Assembly: GCF_009618275.1 (NCBI RefSeq)
Contig: NZ_WIAD01000001.1
Span: 1-64,000 of the forward strand
From: Roseimaritima sediminicola
GTDB taxonomy: Bacteria > Planctomycetota > Planctomycetia > Pirellulales > Pirellulaceae
Length of the DNA stretch: 64,000 nt
Direction of reading: 5' to 3'
Shown: piece after piece, positions 58,485 through 64,000 of the stretch
How positions within the stretch are numbered: position 1 is the stretch's first letter
Layout: each line of letters opens with the position of its first letter
Notes under the pieces: model-generated
What the model was told of the DNA's origin: nothing
Database searches by the model: none
Seen by the model: only the letters and a program-made list of their open reading frames with translations
Position numbers and translations under genes: made by a program

Positions 58485-58739
58485 ATGACCAAAGACCACG
58501 GCCCCAGTATCAAAGACGACCAGCAGTATGAAGCCCTTCGCGAGGACGGGATGAGCAAAGAGAAAGCCGCGAGGATTGCCAACACCGATCGCAGCGAGGC
58601 GGGCAAGCGGGGCGGCAAGGCGGCCAAGTACGAAGACCAGACCAAGGACGAACTGTACCAACGGGCCAAAGAGATCGGCATCGAAGGCCGCTCCGAGATG
58701 AGCAAGGAGGAGCTGATCGAAGCGCTGCGAAATCACTGA
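58485..58739 (+). CDS. Small Rho-N/SAP-like protein (DUF7218-like)
   Basis: 84 aa from ATG 58485; upstream codons encode repeat sequence. Highly charged, with KDDQQYEALREDGMSKEKAA, RSEAGKRGGKAAKYEDQT, then ELYQRAKEIGIEGRSEMSKE, which is like the Rho N-terminal/SAP helical motif. Similar small proteins are common in soil and aquatic bacteria and may bind nucleic acids. Function not established. Confidence 0.8.
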   Translation: MTKDHGPSIKDDQQYEALREDGMSKEKAARIANTDRSEAGKRGGKAAKYEDQTKDELYQRAKEIGIEGRSEMSKEELIEALRNH

Positions 58740-59002
58740 GGCGAGGGCTCTCTCCCAGCGAGGCAGCCGAGCTACCTTGGCCGGATTGCGGCAGACCAAC
58801 ACCACACACCCCCTCGGCCGGGCGGGGAACCGCTACGCAGCGACGGCCCAAAGGTTTCGCTTTTCTGAAAAAAATTTTAGGCGTTCCCGTTTTATTCGAT
58901 TGATTGCGCACGACGAACACGCTACGGTCAACCTTAGGGGCGTTTTAGCGGGGTTTCAGACACCGCTCTTTTTCTCATTTCTCTTTTTTGGGCGTTCTGA
59001 CA
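58740..59002. other. Intergenic region upstream of the DUF1559 gene
   Basis: 263 bp. TTGATT, 17 bp, TACGGT at about 58899-58927 is a weak promoter candidate for the DUF1559 gene. Nothing else is seen. Confidence 0.35.
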
Positions 59003-60058
59003 ATGAACAGACACACGCGGAAGGCCGGTTTCACGCTGGTCGAGTTATTGGTGGTGATCGCCATCATCGGAGTCTTGGTGGGGTTGTTATTACCCGCCGT
59101 ACAAGCGGCTCGCGAAGCCGCGCGTCGCATGAGCTGCAGCAACAACCTCAAGCAATTGGGGTTGGCGATGCACAACTACGAATCGACGCACAAGAAACTG
59201 CCGGCCCTGGGCGTGCGTGGGATGGGTGGCAACACGGGCGTTTGGTACGCATGGACGATCGCGACACTGCCGTTTATCGAGCAGGACCCGATGTATCAGG
59301 CCATCAAGCAGGAGGCTCGGCCTCATGGCCCTGGGTTGCCGACGCCGTGGAGTACGGCCAACTCGACGTTCCACAATACGGCTTGGAAGGTCGACATCCC
59401 GTCCTTCATGTGTCCGTCGGACTCCGAGCCGTCCAACCGTGGCGAGAGTCCCAGCATCTTGAACTACAAAGTCAGTGTGGGCGACGACTACCATCAGAAC
59501 CACTTTATCCCCTCGCAGAACCGCGACAACCGCGGGATTTTCCAGATGGACCGTTGGCGAGCGTTTGCGGACATCACCGACGGCTTGTCCAATACGGTGA
59601 TGATCGGTGAAGCCGTCGGTAGCGGTGGCAGCAGAGATCTTCTCGGTGGAGTGGCCTTGAACATGCGGGCTTGGAACCCGGCGGCCTGCGAAGCTCGCGT
59701 CGATCCCGCGACGCGGAAACTGACCGGCGACGTCCGGGCCTCGTTCCGTCCGCATACCGGCCGGGCCTGGGACGGACGCCCCTACTTTGTAGGCTTCGCC
59801 ACCATGGTCGCTCCCAACGGCCCGACCTGTCACTGGGGCGGTGTCGATGGCAACGAGCATATGGGCACGCTGACCTCGCGTCACCCGGGCGGTGCCCAGG
59901 TGGTTAACGCCGACGGTTCGGTAGAATTCATTACGGAAACCATTGATGCCGGCGACCAAGCGGTCGACGACGTCGCGGATCCCGCAGGACGGCCCTCGCC
60001 ATGGGGCCTGTGGGGAGCTCGTGGCTCGCGCAATGCCGGTGAAGTCACGCAGCGCTAA
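59003..60058 (+). CDS. DUF1559 pseudopilin-like protein
   Basis: 351 aa from ATG 59003. The prepilin-type leader KAGFTLVELLVVIAIIGVL is followed by AARRMSCSNNLKQLGLAMHN, the DUF1559 entry motif, and the C-terminal H-x9-DG signature is exact (HPGGAQVVNADG). This family is strongly expanded in planctomycetes and presumed to be processed by a prepilin peptidase and exported. A terminator and then a small lipoprotein gene follow, a recurrent planctomycete pairing. Confidence 0.95.
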   Translation: MNRHTRKAGFTLVELLVVIAIIGVLVGLLLPAVQAAREAARRMSCSNNLKQLGLAMHNYESTHKKLPALGVRGMGGNTGVWYAWTIATLPFIEQDPMYQAIKQEARPHGPGLPTPWSTANSTFHNTAWKVDIPSFMCPSDSEPSNRGESPSILNYKVSVGDDYHQNHFIPSQNRDNRGIFQMDRWRAFADITDGLSNTVMIGEAVGSGGSRDLLGGVALNMRAWNPAACEARVDPATRKLTGDVRASFRPHTGRAWDGRPYFVGFATMVAPNGPTCHWGGVDGNEHMGTLTSRHPGGAQVVNADGSVEFITETIDAGDQAVDDVADPAGRPSPWGLWGARGSRNAGEVTQR

Positions 60059-60089
60059 CCGTTGACGAAGGCTTTATTTTTCCAACTTT

Positions 60090-60125
60090 CGCCTCGCTCG
60101 CGCTGTAGTGGGCGAGGCGTTTTTT
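60090..60125 (+). terminator. Rho-independent terminator between DUF1559 and lipoprotein genes
   Basis: CGCCTCGC (60090-60097) pairs with GCGAGGCG (60112-60119), followed by six T (60120-60125), 31 bp after the DUF1559 stop codon. The next gene begins 24 bp later, so this may attenuate rather than end transcription. Confidence 0.85.
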
Positions 60126-60148
60126 CTACACCGAAGGGAAATTTCGAA

Positions 60149-60643
60149 ATGACCGTTACTCTTGCATCTCGACTCACTGGCCTGTTGTCCGTCGCCCTGC
60201 TCGTCCTTGCCGGCTGTGGCGACAGCTTGAATACCGGCGAAGTCACCGGCACCGTAACCTTGGACGGCGAACCGCTGGACAACGCGATCGTGACCTTCTC
60301 GCCCGAAGCCGGCGGCCCCTCGGCCATCGGACGTACCGATGCCCAAGGCAATTACGAACTGTACCGCCGCGGCGATCCCGGCGCGATGGTCGGAACCCAC
60401 AAGGTGCGGGTGACCTCGGTCCAGGAAGCCGATGCTGAGGAAGTGCCCGAAGTCCCCGAAGAGGCCGAAGCCTCCAGCGACAGCGACGCCTACATGCAAC
60501 AAGCCATGGGAACCCGGCCCTCGGCCTATAACATGGCGGCTTCGCAAGAAAAGATTCCGGCCAAGTACAACCAGGATACCACTTTGGTCGAAACGGTCGA
60601 ATCGGGCGACAACGTGATCAATTTCGATTTGACCAGCGACTGA
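60149..60643 (+). CDS. Lipoprotein with transthyretin-like domain
   Basis: 164 aa from ATG 60149, GAAGGGAA upstream. Lipoprotein signal with lipobox VLAGC. EVTGTVTLDGEPLDNAIVTF and GRTDAQGNYELYRRG give a carboxypeptidase-regulatory/transthyretin-like beta fold, followed by an acidic stretch (EEVPEVPEEAEASS). This type usually follows DUF1559 genes in planctomycetes; function unknown. Confidence 0.88.
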   Translation: MTVTLASRLTGLLSVALLVLAGCGDSLNTGEVTGTVTLDGEPLDNAIVTFSPEAGGPSAIGRTDAQGNYELYRRGDPGAMVGTHKVRVTSVQEADAEEVPEVPEEAEASSDSDAYMQQAMGTRPSAYNMAASQEKIPAKYNQDTTLVETVESGDNVINFDLTSD

Positions 60644-60788
60644 TCGCGCGGCCGAATTCCTCAGCCTTTGCACGGGGCGGGTGGGTGGTCCAAACTCTGG
60701 CACGTTCAGCGACGGCCAGAAGCGGCTACCGCGAGCCTTCGTCCTAGGCTGCCTACCACCGATCCGGTAACCCTAGAGAGCCTTCTCG

Positions 60789-62276
60789 ATGACATCGTCG
60801 CCGGCCCCCTCCTCCTCAGCCCCCGCCCGGCGGCGACCGCGATGGCTCGTCCTGTTGGCGTTCGCAGCGGTCGCCCTGTTCCTCGTCGCTCGCTGGACGA
60901 CGCCGACCGGGCCGCCATCGGCTCCGGCCCCGGTGGCTTCTTCGACCCCGGTGGCTTCTTCGGCTCCGGTGGCTTCTCCAGCTCCGGTGGCTTCTTCGGT
61001 CCCGGTGGCTTCCGAGACGGCCGCCTCCTCCGCTCCGGCCGGTTCCACCACCACTTCTTCTGCAGCGACATCCCCCGCAACCGCACAGCAGGCCGCGGCA
61101 TCGACCGTGCGGATGCCCACGGTTGCCGTGCCGGCCAGCGTCGAGGCGCTCGAATCCGAAACCCGCCGCGTCGGCGAGTTCCTGCAGGAAAAGTATCCGG
61201 ACTTGCCTGCCGCGCTGCACGTGGCCGCCGTGATGCACGCCCAGCTGCGCGAGACGGCCAAGGCCAAACAGCTCTGGCAGCGATGTGTCGAGCTGGCGCC
61301 GGACGACGAGCGGTTTCGCGTTAACCTCGCCTCGGTCGCCATGGGCCAAGGCGATTCCCAGGCCGCCATCGATGCCCTCGAGCCGCTGGTGCAAGACGGC
61401 CAACAATCCGCCGACGTCTTGCTGCACTACGGCATGGCCCTCAACAACCTGGGCCGCAGCGAGGAAGCGGTCGAGATCATGTCGCAGGCGGTCGAGCGGT
61501 ATCCCAACAGCGGCGCCCACCACAGCGTGCTGGGCCAGAGCCAATTGAAACAGGGCGACCTAGAGGCCGGCATCGCTTCGCTGGAGAAAGCGTTGGAACT
61601 GGGCGATCAACCGCCCGACACGTACTTCCAATTGGCCGGCGCCTACCGCCGCAGCGGCGACCAGGAAAAAGCTCAGCAGTACAACGAACAATTCCAGCAG
61701 CTGAAGGCCGAAGCCCCGATCGATGCGCAGCAGCGTTTTCAGAAACTTTCCACCGCCGAAGCTCGGGCGACCGCGATCACGATCCTGCTCGAAGCCGCTA
61801 CGGTCCACGCCACACAGGGCGATCACCGGCGCGCCGAGCTGTACCTGCTGCGGTTGCTCTCGCTGGACCCGGCGCACCGCATCGCCTGTCGCGCGCTGGC
61901 CGACCACTATCAAGACCGCGGGATGCTGCGGGAAGAGCAGACGGTTCGCGAACACCTGGTACGCATCGAACCGTTTCGTTTCGAAAACCTCCTGCAGCTC
62001 GCCCAGGTCAGCGCCGAACTGCAACAGGTCGATCGTGCCGAAGCGTACCTCAAGCAAGCCGTCGCCCAGCACCCCACCTCGGCCACGCCCTACGCCGCCC
62101 TGGCCGAATTCTATTTGCAGATCGAACGAACGGCCGACGCTCGGTGGTATGCTGAAGAAGCCGTTCGGCGTGCTCCCTCGGCCGAAGGCTATCGGTTCCT
62201 GGCTGGTACGTACCGCTTGTTGGGCGACCGAGCCGGCGAACAGCGGGCGTTGGACGCCGCCGAATCTTTGAAATAA
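60789..62276 (+). CDS. TPR protein with N-terminal membrane anchor
   Basis: 495 aa. One membrane segment (about 18-36, RWLVLLAFAAVALFLVARW) near the N-terminus and a Pro/Ala/Ser linker of repeated PVASS (about 48-85) precede about eight tetratricopeptide repeats (for example DVLLHYGMALNNLGRSEEAV, HSVLGQSQLKQGDLEAGIAS). The TPR part is probably outside the cytoplasmic membrane and scaffolds partners. The CRTAC1 lipoprotein gene starts 26 bp downstream on the same strand, so they are probably one operon. Confidence 0.87.
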   Translation: MTSSPAPSSSAPARRRPRWLVLLAFAAVALFLVARWTTPTGPPSAPAPVASSTPVASSAPVASPAPVASSVPVASETAASSAPAGSTTTSSAATSPATAQQAAASTVRMPTVAVPASVEALESETRRVGEFLQEKYPDLPAALHVAAVMHAQLRETAKAKQLWQRCVELAPDDERFRVNLASVAMGQGDSQAAIDALEPLVQDGQQSADVLLHYGMALNNLGRSEEAVEIMSQAVERYPNSGAHHSVLGQSQLKQGDLEAGIASLEKALELGDQPPDTYFQLAGAYRRSGDQEKAQQYNEQFQQLKAEAPIDAQQRFQKLSTAEARATAITILLEAATVHATQGDHRRAELYLLRLLSLDPAHRIACRALADHYQDRGMLREEQTVREHLVRIEPFRFENLLQLAQVSAELQQVDRAEAYLKQAVAQHPTSATPYAALAEFYLQIERTADARWYAEEAVRRAPSAEGYRFLAGTYRLLGDRAGEQRALDAAESLK

Positions 62277-62301
62277 CTGCCTTCGAGCCTCCCCGGCGCT
62301 G

Positions 62302-64000
62302 ATGACCACGATTTTGCTGCGTAACAAGTTCGACCGCGTGACTCTCGCCGGCGCCGTGCTGGCCGGCGTCCTCCTGGGCGGTTGCTCGGAATCCCAACCC
62401 ACCAGCCCGGATCCTTCGCCGGGGATCACGCCTTCCCCGGGGATCACGCCTTCGCCCGCTCCGGTCACTTCCACCGCTCCGGCCGCTTCCACCGCTCCGG
62501 CCGCACCAGCCCTGGCGGGGAAAACCGCTTCGGTCGCGGCCTCTTCCTCCAACGTTCCCCCGGTGGCTGCGTCTCCGGACCAAACCGCGGACCTGCCCGA
62601 GACCGCGATTCGGCTGACCGACGTCACGGCCGAGAGCGGAATCGATTTCGTGCACACCGAAGGCGCCGGCGGCGAAGCCTACATCGTCGAAGGCATGGCC
62701 AGTGGGATCGTGACGTTCGACTACGACCAGGATGGCTTGATCGACATCTATTTCTTGAACGGTGCTCCGCTGGGTCCGGACGCGAAGCCCGCGGACAACC
62801 CGCCGACCAATCGCCTGTATCGAAACCTGGGAAACTGGAAATTCGAGGATGTGACCGAACAGGCCGGCGTCGGCCACACGGGGTTCGCCCTGGGCGCTTC
62901 GGTTGCCGACTACGACGGGGACGGCGACCTGGATCTGTACGTCAGCAACTTCGGCCCCAACGTCCTGTACCGCAACGACGGCAACGGCCGCTTTACCGAT
63001 GTCACCGACGCGGCGGGCGTCGCCGGCATCCCCCTGGGCGAAGAACAGTCCGCCCATGGACGGGTCGGTGCCGGCGTCAGCTTCTTCGACAAGGACAACG
63101 ATGGCGACCTGGACATGTACGTCGCCAAGTACGTGGATTTCACCTATGAGAATTTTGTCCCTGTCGAGATCCGCGGACATCGTTTTCAAGCCGGGCCACA
63201 GTACTACGACGCCATTCCCGACATTCTTTATCAAAACGAAGGCGACGGCACGTTCACCGACGTGACGGCGTCATCGGGGATCGGGCAAGTCTCGGGCCCC
63301 GGCATGGCCACACTGGCTTGGGACTTCGACGGCGACGGCGATCAAGACATCTTTGTCTGCAACGACGGCGAGCCGAATTATTTGTTCGTCAACGACGGGA
63401 CGGGAACGTTTACCGAACAAGCCGTGCTGGCCGGACTGGCCTATGACTTCAACGGCAAGGCCAACGCCAGCATGGGCGTGGATCTGGCCGATTACGACGG
63501 CGACGGCCTGCTGGACCTGTTCGTCACCGATTACCAGGCGGAACTGCCGGTGCTGTATCGCAACCTGGGTGACGGACTGTATGAAGACCGAACCACGTCC
63601 GCTCGCATCGACAATGCGCTCTTCGCCCATGTGCACTGGGGTACCGCCTTTGTCGACTTCGACAACGACGCCGATCAGGACATCTTCATCGCCTGCGGAC
63701 ATTTTGATCCCATCGAATTGATCGATGACCGCACGGCCAAGAAAGTTCGCAACTACGTGCTCGAGAACCAGGGTGGTGGCCGCTTTCTCGACGTGGCGCT
63801 GGCCGCCTTTACCCGGCCGCCGGTCGTGGCCAGCAGTCGCGGTGCGGCGCTGGATGATTTGGACAACGACGGCGACGTCGACGTGGTGGTTTTGAATTCG
63901 GCGGACGTCCCGACCCTGCTGCGCAACGACTCCGACACCGACCATCACTGGCTGCAGATCCGCCTCGAGACCGACGGACCGAACCGGTTTGCGGTGGGTG
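62302..64000 (+). CDS. CRTAC1/FG-GAP lipoprotein (cut by window end)
   Basis: At least 566 aa, open at the window end. Lipoprotein signal LAGVLLGGC, then a Pro/Ser/Thr/Ala linker, then FG-GAP/VCBS propeller repeats with Ca-binding DxDxDG-like loops (VTFDYDQDGLIDIYFLN, VADYDGDGDLDLYVSNFG, FFDKDNDGDLDMYVAKY, DFDGDGDQDIFVCND). The last residues visible (HWLQIRLETDGPNRFAVG) begin the ASPIC/UnbV domain typical of CRTAC1 proteins. A surface adhesion or substrate-binding role is inferred; coupled to the TPR gene. Confidence 0.9.
   Translation, partial: MTTILLRNKFDRVTLAGAVLAGVLLGGCSESQPTSPDPSPGITPSPGITPSPAPVTSTAPAASTAPAAPALAGKTASVAASSSNVPPVAASPDQTADLPETAIRLTDVTAESGIDFVHTEGAGGEAYIVEGMASGIVTFDYDQDGLIDIYFLNGAPLGPDAKPADNPPTNRLYRNLGNWKFEDVTEQAGVGHTGFALGASVADYDGDGDLDLYVSNFGPNVLYRNDGNGRFTDVTDAAGVAGIPLGEEQSAHGRVGAGVSFFDKDNDGDLDMYVAKYVDFTYENFVPVEIRGHRFQAGPQYYDAIPDILYQNEGDGTFTDVTASSGIGQVSGPGMATLAWDFDGDGDQDIFVCNDGEPNYLFVNDGTGTFTEQAVLAGLAYDFNGKANASMGVDLADYDGDGLLDLFVTDYQAELPVLYRNLGDGLYEDRTTSARIDNALFAHVHWGTAFVDFDNDADQDIFIACGHFDPIELIDDRTAKKVRNYVLENQGGGRFLDVALAAFTRPPVVASSRGAALDDLDNDGDVDVVVLNSADVPTLLRNDSDTDHHWLQIRLETDGPNRFAVG

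Overview
The window is GC-rich and reads as a chromosomal segment of a planctomycete, most likely of the Pirellulales (Rhodopirellula and relatives). The main evidence is a Cys-rich 'YTV' repeat protein, a DUF1559 pseudopilin-like protein with a small lipoprotein behind it, a CRTAC1/FG-GAP lipoprotein next to a TPR protein, an Hsp70-fused Ser/Thr kinase, an extended ArgS, and intergenic spaces packed with short GC-rich palindromic repeats. Most genes are single units or two-gene operons separated by these repeats. No CRISPR array, rRNA, intact insertion sequence, phage or plasmid module was seen.

Layout. 0-10 kb holds core metabolism: DUF1015 protein, adenosylhomocysteinase, TrpF, a membrane protein, ATP-type PEP carboxykinase, class II aldolase and an AMP-binding ligase. 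9.7-19.1 kb holds an HTH protein divergent from a kinase-Hsp70 fusion, XseA, and an overlapping pair of membrane-anchored P-loop GTPases. 19.4-28 kb holds the primary sigma factor, an M28 peptidase, a tetraether-synthase-like radical SAM protein, a YceH homologue, a secretin-N-like protein, tRNA-Gln and Rex. 28.4-31 kb is the YTV protein, its terminator and five tandem 103-bp palindromic repeats. 31-37.8 kb holds Bcp, RsfS-ArgS, a thioredoxin-fold protein, and Rho behind a long leader with two promoter-like sequences. 37.8-40 kb is a small accessory patch behind tRNA-Ser: a PH/SHOCT protein, a dead transposase fragment and a MITE-like element. 40-45.5 kb joins an HDAC-family deacetylase, convergent, to an operon of L-lactate dehydrogenase and an ADP-forming acyl-CoA synthetase/GNAT fusion. 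45.9-56 kb holds a large secreted protein and a TetR-RND efflux locus. 56-64 kb holds a PDZ protein, a divergent acetate kinase, a Rho-N-like small protein, DUF1559 plus lipoprotein, a TPR protein and a CRTAC1 lipoprotein cut by the window end.

How genes may work together. The lactate dehydrogenase/acyl-CoA synthetase-GNAT operon, the facing HDAC-family gene and the acetate kinase suggest a link between pyruvate/acetate metabolism and reversible lysine acetylation. The TetR gene, a candidate operator lying over a promoter, the membrane-fusion protein and the RND pump form a self-contained regulated efflux unit. The most unusual single gene is the kinase-Hsp70 fusion. The most unusual DNA feature is a set of dispersed palindromic repeats that repeatedly touch or supply the start or stop codons of neighbouring genes.
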